Below are positions 1 to 9,720 of a stretch of DNA of 64,000 nt, piece by piece. The number at the start of each line of letters is the position of its first letter. Within the stretch, counting starts at the first letter, position 1. The notes beneath the pieces were generated by a model. It was not told the DNA's origin, did not search any database, and saw nothing but the letters and a program-made list of their open reading frames with translations. Origin of the DNA: Salvia splendens (taxonomy: Eukaryota; Streptophyta; Magnoliopsida; Lamiales; Lamiaceae); assembly GCF_004379255.2 (NCBI RefSeq), contig NC_056040.1, positions 30,098,852 to 30,162,851 on the forward strand. The letters are read 5' to 3'. Position numbers and translations under genes: made by a program.

Positions 1-136
1 TGCAACAGACGCCGCGCGTCTGGCTAAGGAGAGCACCGACGACGCCAGTCAGAGGTGCCAATAGCTAATTGCCGCGACACAGTCGATACTCCATCTGCTG
101 GAGCTACTTCGCCGGGACACGGCTTCCTCGCCGGAA

Positions 137-1717
137 ATGAGAGAAATTACAATGGCCATTAGGAACGGGAAAGCAGCCGCCCATCTGACCTTGGTGGATG
201 GCCTCGTGTATTATAAACGCTGTATTTTTGTGGGGTCCCACTCGTCAGCTCGAGCACCTTTCCTAGCAGAATATCACAGCTCACCGTCGGCTAGCCATCC
301 GGGGTTTGAGCGCACTTTGAGAAGAGTAGGGGCGGAATTTTACTGGCCAAGGATGAAAGATGAAGTGAAGAAGTTTGTGGAAGCCTGCGTCATACGTCAG
401 ACGATGAAATATTCCACACAAAAGCCTGCGGGTTTTCTGCAACCACTATCGGTGCCCACACAGGTGTGGGAGGATGTCTCGATGGATTTTATTACGGGTC
501 TGCCGCAACCTCGGGGTTATACAGCGATTATGGTGGTGGTGGACCGCTTGTCCAAGTATGCCCACTTTGCGCCGTTACCAACCCGCTTTGATGCTCTTCG
601 AGTGGCTCACCTATTTGTTAATACGATGGTCCGCCATCATGGGTTTCCCGCAACGTTGGTGTCAGACAGGGATTCGGTCTTTCTGAATCAAGTGTGGGAG
701 AAGTTGATGCGTTTGAGTGGAACAAAGTTGAATTTTTCGACCGCTTATCACCCTCGGTCGGATGGACAGACCGAGGTCCGCAATAGGGGATTGGAGCAGT
801 ATCTACGAGCCTTCACGGCGGACCGACCCTCTAAGTGGGCTAACTTTCTTCCGTGGGCGGATCTTGCCTTGAATTGTTTTCACCACGCAGGGTTGGGCAT
901 GTCGCCTTTTAAGGCGTTGTATGGTCGCGAACCCCCGAGTTTGGTGTTCGCGGAGCCCTTGGCGGCGACCCCGCCATCAGCAGCTGAGCTGATCCGCCAG
1001 AGGAGTGAGTTGTTGGTGGAGCTGCGGCGGAATTTGGAGCGCGCCCAGCAGCGTATGCGTGATTCGGCGAATAAACATCGCCGCCACGTGGAGTTCGAGG
1101 TGGGGGACATGGTTCTCTTGAAGCTTCGATCGTATAGGCAGCATTCGGTAACTCAGCCGCAGTCGGCGAAGTTAGCAAGGCGCTACTACGGTCCATTTGA
1201 GGTTTTGGAGCACATAGGCCCGGTGGCGTACAGGTTGCGTTTGCCAGAGGGAAGTCGAATACATAACGTTTTTCACGTGGGTCTCCTTCGTGCGTTTGTG
1301 GCGGGGGACGCGACGGCTGAAGGTAAGAAGTTTCCATCTGAGTTTTTTGGCGATAGACCGGTGTTATACCCTGTCCGGATGCTTAGTCGTAGGGTGTTGT
1401 GGCACGCCGGTCGCCCGGTTGAGCATGTCTTGGTACGTTGGTCCGATGGGACAGATTCCCCGACTTGGGAGCCGATGGAGTTAGTGCAGAGGAGGTTTCC
1501 AAATGTTCTCCTTGAGGACAAGGAGGTTGCTATGGGGGAGGGAGTTGATACGGTCCTACAACGACCTCACCTTGAGCCGGCAGAAGACGAGCCGTCGGAG
1601 TTAGATGCGGAAGGAAGAGCGCAAGAAGAGCAGCAGCCGCAACAGTCCATCGCAGCAACGAAGCCGACGAGGAACAGACGTCCGCCTGAGAGGCTTGGCG
1701 AGTTTGTTCCCAAATAA
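137..1717 (+). CDS. Ty3/gypsy chromovirus polyprotein, C-terminal part: integrase plus chromodomain
   Basis: This is the 3' end of a retrotransposon pol gene; the rest lies outside the window, and an in-frame stop at 62-64 closes the frame upstream. The integrase zinc-binding region has H47, H54 and C84, but the last cysteine is replaced (ACVIRQ, R87), so the HHCC finger looks broken. The catalytic triad is visible: D117 in SMDF, D177 in VSDRD and E213 in GQTEV, the usual D-D35-E spacing. Near residues 415-455 a chromodomain-like stretch (VLVRWSDGTDSPTWEP) identifies a chromovirus. Such integrases insert the element cDNA, and the chromodomain is thought to steer it to heterochromatin. The C-terminal frame is open, so the copy is fairly young apart from the cysteine change. 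Confidence 0.9.
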   Translation: MREITMAIRNGKAAAHLTLVDGLVYYKRCIFVGSHSSARAPFLAEYHSSPSASHPGFERTLRRVGAEFYWPRMKDEVKKFVEACVIRQTMKYSTQKPAGFLQPLSVPTQVWEDVSMDFITGLPQPRGYTAIMVVVDRLSKYAHFAPLPTRFDALRVAHLFVNTMVRHHGFPATLVSDRDSVFLNQVWEKLMRLSGTKLNFSTAYHPRSDGQTEVRNRGLEQYLRAFTADRPSKWANFLPWADLALNCFHHAGLGMSPFKALYGREPPSLVFAEPLAATPPSAAELIRQRSELLVELRRNLERAQQRMRDSANKHRRHVEFEVGDMVLLKLRSYRQHSVTQPQSAKLARRYYGPFEVLEHIGPVAYRLRLPEGSRIHNVFHVGLLRAFVAGDATAEGKKFPSEFFGDRPVLYPVRMLSRRVLWHAGRPVEHVLVRWSDGTDSPTWEPMELVQRRFPNVLLEDKEVAMGEGVDTVLQRPHLEPAEDEPSELDAEGRAQEEQQPQQSIAATKPTRNRRPPERLGEFVPK

Positions 1718-1730
1718 GAGTCTTGGAGTT

Positions 1731-2114
1731 TGATGTTTTATCTTTTTTGTTATTTTAATTTCTAGAATATTGGCTTTTTATTATTTAATTTATGTAAGAG
1801 TCGAGCGTATTATAAGCTCCGTTTCGGGTTTTCTTTGTTGGTTCTTTCCCGAGATGTCTAGGAAGGTCGAACCAACCCTAGGGTCCTTAGACTATAAATA
1901 TGGCTTTTGTTAATAATTCTAACTATGAATGAAAATATTATTTGCCCAACATATCGTTGACAATTGAAAACGTAGGCGACGAACTGCCCGACGGGAACGA
2001 ATTCCCGCGCACAGTCGATCACCTCGTGCCGCCGACCTGATCACGGGCACCGAAAATTATCTTTCGGCTGTCAACCACGGTTGCCGGCGTGTTGAAGGGA
2101 AAAAGCCCTTAACA
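1731..2114 (+). repeat. Probable 3' LTR of the chromovirus
   Basis: The sequence after the pol stop starts with TGATGTTTTATC and can be followed to CCCTTAACA, giving TG...CA ends. A TATA-like CTATAAATATGG lies near 1890. The last 25 bases fold as a hairpin (TGTTGAAGGG against CCCTTAACA, one bulged base), a feature shared with the LTRs at 2274 and 45843. The 5' LTR lies outside the window, so the borders are inferred and no target duplication can be checked. Confidence 0.5.
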
Positions 2115-2273
2115 GTGTACCCGAACATCGACAATCGAAGCAACCTTACAATCGCACAACGATCATAAGGCATGTGGCTAGTCTAGCTTCGCGAGCGTAA
2201 TGAATCGCAGGAGATGGGGAATGTAAGGATTTCATCTTATAATTAGTTATCTCTATATACTAGTGTGAGATAT

Positions 2274-2600
2274 TGTTAAGGGATGATTTCCCTTAACAAG
2301 ATTATCGACGCCGATGAGTGATCGACGATGAAGAATAAAGATGGACGTCTCGAGCTCGCCCCGAGATCAGCTCCAAGAACTAAGGTTTTGCAAAACAGAA
2401 AAATAAAGGAGACGAAAAAAATTAAAAGGGGAATATGTATTTCATTCATTGAATAAAAAGAGAACAAATAGTCCTATTTATAATACTAATTCTCTAATAC
2501 CCTAACTTAGTGATCAAGAAAACAATCATAAGCATATATGGAAAGATATGGAAAATAATTGATAGACAAATAAATTGAGATTTGGAGATATCTCGTATCA
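2274..2600 (-). repeat. LTR, type X, 3' copy of the composite element
   Basis: It runs from TGTTAAGG to CGTATCA on the plus strand and nearly matches 6748-7060. The main difference is a 14-bp tandem duplication near 2310 (ATGAGTGATCGACG region). Its first 25 bases are a perfect 10-bp stem (TGTTAAGGGA) with a 5-nt loop, which is the U5 end on the coding strand. The polypurine-like tract is directly adjacent at 2601. Confidence 0.9.
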
Positions 2601-2821
2601 ACTCCCCCACGGTTGAAATCCACCTTGTCCTCAAGGTGGGAACCACGACACAACAATGAACATCACGAACAGAAGCTTTGCTTTGCCGAAAGGCTCCAGT
2701 TGCATTGGTATCAAGAATGCGCTCATCAGAAGTGGTGCTCCAATTGGAAAGCTGAAATCAAGTTCGCCAACTGTTTTGACAAAAGTGTGAGTATGATTCT
2801 CCACCAACAAGTTAGAACAGC

Positions 2822-4816
2822 TTATTTGCATGACTCCCAATCTGCCTCGTCGGCCTTATAGCTCCATTTAACAACAAAATCTTCACCTGTTTCGTGCTCA
2901 CATAGTACTAGAACAGGAGGTGGTGTCTTCTGAAAACATCTGAGAAGGTAAATGCTCGTTGCCTCTTGCTTGACACAATCAACTTCTTGAACCACAGAAA
3001 CCACCTTTGCTAGCTGCCTGACATCATCCAACACATATGCCAATTCATACTTGGGAAAGGAAATTCGAGAAACGTCTAACTCCGACATGACATCCCCTGC
3101 TTTCAATCCCGCATTAGCAATGCTCTCGGTCGTCTCCTTGGGCAGACATTTACAACTCGTATCTAACTCCAATAGCCTACCACCCGCATCTGTAGCAGAC
3201 TGTAAATCATGCACCCCTTGCAACCCAAATTGAAGATTGGATGAACCATGGTGTGTGGCTTTTGCGAGAGTGAATGGTGACTTATGTCTATCCATATCGT
3301 GCTTCCTATTGTTCAGCCCCAAAACAGAGAACTTGTCTAAACATCCTTGAATTCCCAAACACGACTGTGGTGACGGCGTGTCCTTGCGCGGAGGGATTAA
3401 CCGAGCATCGGCGTCGACCCTTGTTGAATGGTGAACAATGCTTGCAACATTGCTGAGATGCAAATCCACATATACAATTACCTTCTCAACTTCCTCAATG
3501 GGACCCTCTCTGTCCTTTTTCAACAAAAAAGAATCAATCCAGTTGCTTAACAATGTACTATACACCCTATCATGCTCCACATCATGTTTTCGGTATGTAA
3601 GTGACAATCCAGCGGCAGTACACGAATCATTATTGCCATGAATTGATCCACTAACATCAACACTAGAATGACTAACATCTTTTGTCTGTGCAATCACATT
3701 CGACAGATCCATATCAAATTGTGGTTCATCGAATACTTGCAAAAATTCCTCAACTTCTGTCAATTCCTCTTCCTTACCAATTGGATCTTGATGAAGTAGT
3801 TGATCAATTACAATATCATCATAATAAATTTGACGAGATTGCACTGATTCACGATTATCAATATCATCGGCAAGGGACTTCATTGAACCATACCTTATAT
3901 CTGGGCCGTGCGGCAGGGAGATCGGGGCTGGTGCCTGGGCAGCAGGCATCGGTGCTGCTGAACCGTGGTGGCTCGGTGGATGGCAATAGGCAGGCCAACG
4001 TTGCAGTAGTGGTTGGTCAAGCACGGGCTCGTGGTGTTGTTCCCAGTAGGTGTGCTGCTGCCCTGGTGGGTCCCATGACGACCTTCCTCCGTGAGTTTGA
4101 TGATCGCTGAAACGAGGACCCAAAGCATCCCATGCCGTGGGGGCGCGCGACGCGAGAGGTAGATCCCACGAAGTGTGTGTGCGCGACGGGGGAGGCAAAT
4201 CCCATGCCAAGGGAGCACGCGATGTGGGGGGCATAACCCACGGTGCTGCCTGCTGTGCTCGCGACGTGGGCGGCAGATCCCACGACGAGTGCTGTGCGTG
4301 TGAAGAGGGGTGCAAATCCCATGGTGCTGCCTGCTGTGATCCCGACGTGGGCGGCAGATCCCACGACGAGCGCTGTGGCCGCGACGTGGACGGCGGTTCC
4401 CACACTGATTGCTGATGGTCGAACCCTGGTCGAAGCGATCCTGCTGCGCAATTAGGGTTAGGAAGAAACCCCTCGGTGCGGCTCAAACAGGGGGCGTTCG
4501 TCGGCAGTGGCGGCATAGCGACGGATACCGCGGCGAACGGCGGAGTAAACGGCAAGACGACCTCCAGTGAACGAGGGGTCGCGCGACTGTGTGGCGGCTC
4601 CGGTTCCGGTCGTAGCGTGTGGAGAGAAGACGGGCGGCGATCGTAGTCGTCCATGCGTGTCTCCACTCTCGCTAAACCTGCCATCACCTGTTCGAACAGA
4701 ACCCTAATCGGATCTATGGAGGGCGACTCCACCGTGGGTGATAGTATCGGGTCCGTGACAGCGGGTAGGGAGTACATGGCTTCCGTCTGACCCCCGAATG
4801 ATTGACAATCCGACAT
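2822..4816 (-). CDS. Gag-like ORF A of the composite element, with tryptophan repeat and chromodomain-like tail
   Basis: A 664-codon open frame starts 24 bases inside the type-Y LTR (4841). An N-terminal segment with coiled-coil character ([14 protein letters not shown], about residue 50-63) recurs in ORF B and in the element at 45.8 kb. Residues ~140-260 contain about nine degenerate copies of a short unit like SSWDLPPTS. The C-terminus ([14 protein letters not shown]) resembles the middle of a chromodomain. No zinc knuckle, protease or polymerase motif is visible. The frame is intact, so translation is plausible, but its role as a capsid-like protein is only inferred from position and from the related ORFs. 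Confidence 0.6.
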   Translation of the reverse strand: MSDCQSFGGQTEAMYSLPAVTDPILSPTVESPSIDPIRVLFEQVMAGLARVETRMDDYDRRPSSLHTLRPEPEPPHSRATPRSLEVVLPFTPPFAAVSVAMPPLPTNAPCLSRTEGFLPNPNCAAGSLRPGFDHQQSVWEPPSTSRPQRSSWDLPPTSGSQQAAPWDLHPSSHAQHSSWDLPPTSRAQQAAPWVMPPTSRAPLAWDLPPPSRTHTSWDLPLASRAPTAWDALGPRFSDHQTHGGRSSWDPPGQQHTYWEQHHEPVLDQPLLQRWPAYCHPPSHHGSAAPMPAAQAPAPISLPHGPDIRYGSMKSLADDIDNRESVQSRQIYYDDIVIDQLLHQDPIGKEEELTEVEEFLQVFDEPQFDMDLSNVIAQTKDVSHSSVDVSGSIHGNNDSCTAAGLSLTYRKHDVEHDRVYSTLLSNWIDSFLLKKDREGPIEEVEKVIVYVDLHLSNVASIVHHSTRVDADARLIPPRKDTPSPQSCLGIQGCLDKFSVLGLNNRKHDMDRHKSPFTLAKATHHGSSNLQFGLQGVHDLQSATDAGGRLLELDTSCKCLPKETTESIANAGLKAGDVMSELDVSRISFPKYELAYVLDDVRQLAKVVSVVQEVDCVKQEATSIYLLRCFQKTPPPVLVLCEHETGEDFVVKWSYKADEADWESCK

Positions 4817-4840
4817 GAGATCAACAATGAAAGCACCAAT

Positions 4841-5154
4841 TGTTAAGGGTGCACTCCCTTAACAAGATTCCGACGACGGCGAGAGGTAGACGACGGAGGG
4901 ATAAAAGTGGACGTCTCGGGCTTTCCCCGGGATCAGCTCCAAACTAGGGTTGCGAGAAAATAAAGAAGACGATAAAAATAGGAAAATACGATAAAAAGAA
5001 AATAAGATAATTTGATATTTCTTGAATGAATAATATGAATAACAATGTCCACTATTTATAATAGTAGATACTAACTTAATGAGCAAGACAAAAGATATGG
5101 AAAAGATATGCAAATCCATAATTAACTAACTAAATAATAACAATAATCGTATCA
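4841..5154 (-). repeat. LTR, type Y, first of two adjacent copies
   Basis: 314 bp, from TGTTAAGGGTGCACTCCC to CGTATCA. It differs from the next copy at only a few positions and begins with a 9-bp stem (TGTTAAGGG) and 6-nt loop. On its left the primer-binding-like motif (ATGAAAGCACCAA on the plus strand, 4827-4839) marks it as the 5' LTR for ORF A. Confidence 0.88.
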
Positions 5155-5157
5155 ACT

Positions 5158-5471
5158 TGTTAAGGGTGCACTCCCTTAACAAGATTCAGACGACGGCGAG
5201 AGGTCGACGACGGAGGGATAAAAGTGGACGTCTCGGGCTTTCCCCGGGATCAGCTCCAAACTAGGGTTGCGAGAAAATAAAGAAGACGATAAAAATAGGA
5301 AAATACGATAAAAGGAAAATAAGATAATTTGATATTTCTTGAATGAATAATATGAATAACAATGTCCACTATTTATAATAGTGGATACTAACTTAATGAG
5401 CAAGACAAAAGATATGGAAAAGATATGCAAATCCATAATTAACTAACTAAATAATAATAATAATCGTATCA
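5158..5471 (-). repeat. LTR, type Y, second of two adjacent copies
   Basis: 314 bp, nearly identical to 4841-5154 and separated from it by only ACT (5155-5157). Its right end is followed by ACTCCCCCACGG, the polypurine-like tract of internal region B, so it acts as the 3' LTR for ORF B. The ACT between the two LTRs equals the three bases that lie between the tract and the LTR elsewhere in the family. Confidence 0.88.
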
Positions 5472-5501
5472 ACTCCCCCACGGTTGAAAGCCACCTTGTC
5501 C

Positions 5502-6746
5502 TCAAGGTGGGATCCACGAAGCAATCAAGAGAGTCAATGATAACAGAAGCTTTGAGTTATCTCCTCCTGGATCAAAAACATAAAATCGTTGTTTTGTACA
5601 CCAATAATCGACTATCGCGTGACAACGTATCTGAATTATTATTTTCGTTCCAATAAATGATTCAGACTTCTTCCAATCATGATCAGAACTTTGGGCGATA
5701 TTTCCTCCTGGATTAAATATACCAAACTGCTTAGTCCAATAATATTCTTCATTTGGCTCCATAGAAAGCCACCTGGTCCCCAAATGAGAACCATTCGCAT
5801 GTACCACAAGAGAGTCTTCATCTACCCTTTCCATGACCTCAAGCATTGTATAGATAGGTTTCACAATAATATCAACATGAAGAAATGCATCAGACCTTTT
5901 CTCCTCTACTGGTACTTGAGGAGCGTCTCCTCCATATTTCATTGGATGATCACCAGAATCCATGGGCTGGTCACCACCATCATTGGCTTTATTGTCCTTG
6001 AGCATCACCATATCGAACTTCAGAGGGCAAGTGACAGCAACTTCATTAGGAATGAACTCATTCATGGATTCCAAACTGCCATAAATTGCATCGTTGTCGA
6101 TGCGGCGGTCGATTTCATCAAAGCGAGACTCCATCCTTTTGCACGCCTCCAATAATTGTTCAAGCATCGCTTCAATCGGGTTTGGCGTTGTGGTGGCTGA
6201 ACGAGGTGGTTGCGGCACGGGCTGATTCCATCCTGAGTTATGGTTGGGGGGGAGCGGCTGGTCGTATGCCGAGACCTGATGAAAGGGGCGTTGTCCCGGT
6301 GTCTCCCAGTAGGCAGGTGGGTCCCAGCAAGTAGGACGGCGTCCGGGCAGTGGTGGCGAGTACATATCTGGCTCATAGGATAGCGGTTGTTGATATGTGG
6401 CGGTCTGGCGCATCCATGGTGGGTCCCAGCTAGTTGGCTGTCGGGCGTGGTAGAGGTGACGTTGTTGGTGCCCGTCCGGCTGGTATGGTAGCGGCTGTAG
6501 GTGGCATCGCCAATCGGATGATTGATGATCTAACAACGGCTGCTCAACGGACAAGGGAAACAGACTTGTGGATTGATATACAGGCTGCCATGGGTTGTAC
6601 GGGTACCCGGCTATTGTATATCGCGGTTGTCCAAAGGTCCCCGTTGGATACATAGATGGAGAGTGAAAATGGTGACTTCCGTCGTGGAGATCTCCTTCGT
6701 CAAGATGCGTCGATTGTGGAGGATGAACACGAAATGAAAGCACCAA
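5502..6746 (-). CDS. Gag-like ORF B of the composite element
   Basis: A 414-codon frame begins immediately inside the type-X LTR (6748). The first half is rich in P, Y, Q and W and contains SWDPP and CWDPP units like those of ORF A. Around residues 190-215 is LEQLLEACKRMESRFDEIDR, a likely coiled coil matching the ORF A motif. The C-terminus (FDPGGDNS ... ASWIPP) is shared with the element at 45.8 kb. No polymerase, protease or zinc-knuckle motif is visible. It is an intact member of a gag-only LTR family with no function I can name. Confidence 0.6.
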   Translation of the reverse strand: MVLSFRVHPPQSTHLDEGDLHDGSHHFHSPSMYPTGTFGQPRYTIAGYPYNPWQPVYQSTSLFPLSVEQPLLDHQSSDWRCHLQPLPYQPDGHQQRHLYHARQPTSWDPPWMRQTATYQQPLSYEPDMYSPPLPGRRPTCWDPPAYWETPGQRPFHQVSAYDQPLPPNHNSGWNQPVPQPPRSATTTPNPIEAMLEQLLEACKRMESRFDEIDRRIDNDAIYGSLESMNEFIPNEVAVTCPLKFDMVMLKDNKANDGGDQPMDSGDHPMKYGGDAPQVPVEEKRSDAFLHVDIIVKPIYTMLEVMERVDEDSLVVHANGSHLGTRWLSMEPNEEYYWTKQFGIFNPGGNIAQSSDHDWKKSESFIGTKIIIQIRCHAIVDYWCTKQRFYVFDPGGDNSKLLLSLTLLIASWIPP

Positions 6747-6747
6747 T

Positions 6748-7060
6748 TGTTAAGGGATGATTTCCCTTAACAAGATTATCGACGCCGATGAAGAATAAAG
6801 ATGGACGTCTCGAGCTCGCCCCGAGATCAGCACCAAGAACTAAGGTTTTGCAAAACAGAAAAATAAAGGAGACGAAAAAAATTAAAAGGGGAATATGTAT
6901 TTCATTCATTGAATAAAAAGAGAACAAATAGTCCTATTTATAATACTAATTCTCTAATGCCCTAACTTAGTGATCAAGAAAACAATCATAAGCATATATG
7001 GAAAGATATGGAAAATAATTGATAGACAAATAAATTGAGATTTGGAGATATCTCGTATCA
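6748..7060 (-). repeat. LTR, type X, 5' copy of the composite element
   Basis: 313 bp, TGTTAAGG to CGTATCA, matching 2274-2600 apart from the 14-bp duplication there. The primer-binding-like ATGAAAGCACCAA lies at 6734-6746. The target duplication GATAT follows at 7061. Confidence 0.9.
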
Positions 7061-7126
7061 GATATTGATTAAAAAAAATTACACTCTCAACAATGAGTAT
7101 AGCTATCCATAATCAAGAGAGAGATC

Positions 7127-7366
7127 ATGAAGAGAGTGAACTCAAAAAATCCTGGAAATGATTATGTGAAGCAGCCATATATATCAAGAGAGGTCCTCAA
7201 CATGGTCGAGGCCTGCCGCGAAATCGTCGCCCCCCTCAAACACCACCGTGCCGCCATTAAGCTGCCGGAAATCCAGCTACGTAGCCTCGATTTTTTAAGT
7301 ATCGACGCTTCCAATCCTTTAATGCATTCCAAAAACATAAGAGGAACACAGGTAAAAAGCGTTTAG
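7127..7366 (+). other. Possible first exon upstream of the MYB remnant
   Basis: A 79-codon frame starts MKRVNSKNPGN and includes a GC-rich stretch around VEACREIVAPLKHHRAAIKL. It ends soon after a possible splice donor (ACACAG|GTAAAA, about 7350). I recognise no domain. Position and strand fit a 5' exon of the MYB-like gene at 7.69 kb, but nothing in the residues proves it. The stretch 7367-7680 shows no gene and would be the intron. Confidence 0.25.
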
Positions 7367-7689
7367 CACATCTTACTTGCATAAAGAAATATTTTATTTT
7401 TGCCAAGATCGCTAAGTGTTGTATGCAGTTGATGTGCCTAATGTCTACTATATATACTGAGACAAGTGTGTACAATTTTGCTCAACATCACGCCTGTTAA
7501 AAGGCATTGCATGTCGAAAGGCATTTATCATAGAAGTCATGGCTTCATATAATCATGTATAGCATCTTCACTCGTAATGTTACAATTTGAATCTGATAAA
7601 AACTAAAATACCAACACATATTTGAGAAGAATATTTTTGGAACAGGTTCACACTAATGAACTGACCACAAATTCTTTGTTTGTTGCAGG

Positions 7690-8150
7690 CAATATCTACA
7701 TGGTTTGTAGAGGTTCTTCGGTAAGGGTGATTGGAAGAACATTTCGAAATGTAGTATGCGAACTAGATCAAGTAGCCAAGTAGAGAGCCATGCTCAAAAG
7801 TACTTCAGGATGTTGAGTTCGATTAAAAAAGAGGGTAAACGACTAAGTATTAATGATATCACAACTCTGAAACCCAAGAAATTGTTAGCCTTCGAGAAGG
7901 AAACGACAAGCTTCATGCCCGAATGCTGCAAGGGAGTGTCTTCTACAGGCTGGAACTAGAGAATTGCTTCCTGGAAATCGAGAGAGAGCAGCAGCACACA
8001 CTGGAACCCAACTGCTGTCTAGATACCCTAATCAACACTGCCCCCCATCTGGTTCACTCCAGATCACAGGCCACCCAACTCCTTCATATGGGACGGTTGT
8101 GTATCGCAAATGATCTGGATCTGTCTTTGTTCCCTTATTTTCTGGATTGA
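7690..8150 (+). pseudogene. SHAQKYF-class MYB-related transcription factor, broken
   Basis: After a good acceptor (GTTTGTTGCAG, ending 7689) the sequence encodes the second half of a single MYB repeat: GKGDWKNISK, then TRSSSQVESHAQKYF, then KRLSINDITT. These are hallmarks of the one-repeat MYB proteins with the SHAQKYF signature (DIVARICATA/MYB1R type), which bind DNA in the nucleus. A TAG in the same frame precedes GKGDW, so the helix before it is interrupted. The frame ends at 7959, and a proline/glutamine-rich tail continues in another frame (QLLSRYPNQ), implying a frameshift. The first half of the repeat was not found. It is a decayed or partial copy. Confidence 0.75.
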
Positions 8151-8215
8151 AATGGTTGTGAGGAAGTTAATAAATTTGCCTTTCAGAAAAGCGTACTTTT
8201 CATGAGATGGTTTGT
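7985..8215 (+). repeat. Left arm of a long imperfect inverted repeat
   Basis: This stretch, covering the MYB tail and the start of its 3' flank, reappears in reverse complement within 9870-10145. Examples are CTAGATACCCTAATCAAC, CCCCCATCTGGTTCACTC and GATTGAAATGGTTG. Identity looks moderate, with several indels, so the duplication is old. Confidence 0.75.
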
Positions 8216-8354
8216 AATGAAACCCATTTTTCATGGATAATGTTCACAATTTTTTATTTTCTTTAATACATGTGTTTGGTTATAACTCATTCCCTATTTT
8301 CATCTTCTTTTTTTGTTTTTTGTTTGCTTAGAGATTACACACATTCATGGTTGA

Positions 8355-8790
8355 AATAAATGTTAGCATAATAGTGGAAATGTAATGTATAGATGACATT
8401 CATTATCTCATTTGCTTTTTTATGAGGCTTTTAAATGTGGAAATGACATTCAAATTCCCATAGAAATAGATTAATAGTGGAAATGTATTGTATTGATGAA
8501 ATTCATTATCTCATTTGTTTTTTTATGAGGCTTTTAAATGTGGAAATGACATTCATATTCCCAGAGAAATAGATGTATGTGAGTGTAATTGTAATGTTTA
8601 GATGACATCCATTACTCGATTTGTTTTTAAATGTGGTTTGTTAATGTGGTGATGACATCCACTATCCTATAGTTCCTTTAGTGAGGTTGTTAGGATAAAT
8701 GTAATGTGTAGATGGCATTCATTATCCCATTTCACTTTTAATGATGTGGGAAACGATGCTCTAATGTGGAGTCCTCCATAACACCTGCTA
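8355..8790 (+). repeat. Degenerate tandem repeat, about four units of roughly 105 bp
   Basis: Each unit contains a core like ATGTAATGTATAGATGACAT followed by TCATTATC and a T-rich run, then TTAATGAGG or a relative. Units begin near 8355, 8473, 8576 and 8675. The last one runs into TCTAATGTGGAG...CATAAC, which is also found near 10415 and, reversed, near 9570. Confidence 0.65.
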
Positions 8791-8849
8791 CCTTGCACAT
8801 AACTACACCGTTTCATTTTATTTTTTATGTCAATATCCTTCTACTTTTG

Positions 8850-9640
8850 GTACATGCTTAAATATACAATAGTTATAGTGTTTATGTACAATCCATTATG
8901 CTATTAATTATTTTAGTGTTCTCATTACCCATAACTACTTTATTGATAAACATGTTTTTATATGCACGGAAATTGTGTAGTGTGTTATATTCAAATTCCT
9001 TTTATAATTTTATAATCCTTACAATAATAAAATAAAATGTCATGTAAAGAATACAATTGTTTGATTTAATTTTATGTCAACAAATAAAGCATCTTAGTTT
9101 TGTCAAATTTTCATAACTAGAGCTCATTGTGATATTTTGTTTTTATATGTATACTATACAATAATTCATTTAATGTATAAATAGATTTTCATATTGTAGT
9201 CCGATCCAAGATTTTATTCTTACTCAATCTTTCTCGTCTATCATATCCTTAAACCATCCTAACACTTTGTATAATGCATATAAAGGAATATGAATAAAAT
9301 ACAACACAATTTTAGTGCACATAAATGTAATAATAAAATTTAGTTTTATGAACAATAAAATAGTAGTAAAAATGTTAAAAAATACTCAAACTAGAACAAC
9401 TATTTTTATTAATGCAACAATTATTTTTTATTAGCGCAGATGCCAAAAATAAGAGGAAATGAAAAAAAATGATAATGACCCAGTGCAGTCATCGGACAAT
9501 ATTGATGCATGTAGAAATAAGTTTAATAAAAAAAATAAAGAAATGATGTATTTTTGTGTACATCACCTACCGTTGTGCACAAAGCTGCACAACAAAAAGA
9601 TCTTTACTTTCCCACAAACCTTATTAAAAGAGCTTTGGGA
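8850..9640. other. AT-rich spacer without a recognisable gene
   Basis: The stretch is strongly A+T-rich with only short frames. The part from about 9440 to 9640 is a reversed relative of the sequence near 8768-8850 and 10400-10500 (GTGCACAAAGCTGCAC). I see no coding or RNA gene here. Confidence 0.6.
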
Positions 9641-9720
9641 TAATGAATGTCATCTCCACATTAACAAACCTCGTTAAAAAAAATAGGATAATGAGTATCT
9701 ATACATTACATTTACACTAT
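9641..9720 (-). repeat. Reversed unit of the 105-bp repeat
   Basis: GATAATGAATGTCATCTCCA and the following GTTAAAAAAAATAGGATAATG are the reverse complement of the unit core seen at 8355-8790, placed in the right half of the inverted structure. Confidence 0.6.

Larger units (their letters stand above)
2274..7060 (-). mobile_element. Composite non-autonomous LTR retrotransposon with four LTRs
   Basis: The block is flanked by the same five bases, GATAT, at 2269-2273 and 7061-7065, so it integrated as one unit. Read on the minus strand the order is LTR type X (6748-7060), internal region B, LTR type Y (5158-5471), three bases AGT, LTR type Y (4841-5154), internal region A, LTR type X (2274-2600). 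Each internal region begins after a TTGGTGCTTTCAT primer-binding-like motif and ends at a GTGGGGGAGT polypurine-like tract. Neither encodes protease, reverse transcriptase or integrase, so the element must have been mobilised in trans. Confidence 0.85.

Noticed and set aside
909..1521. Long frames on the minus strand opposite the chromovirus pol
   Set aside because: They are mirror frames of a clear integrase/chromodomain gene and show no motif of their own.
3682..4451. Several overlapping frames on both strands within the gag-like ORF A region
   Set aside because: The region is a GC-rich repeat of the SSWDLPPTS type, so all frames stay open by composition. Only the 664-codon frame extends through the element.
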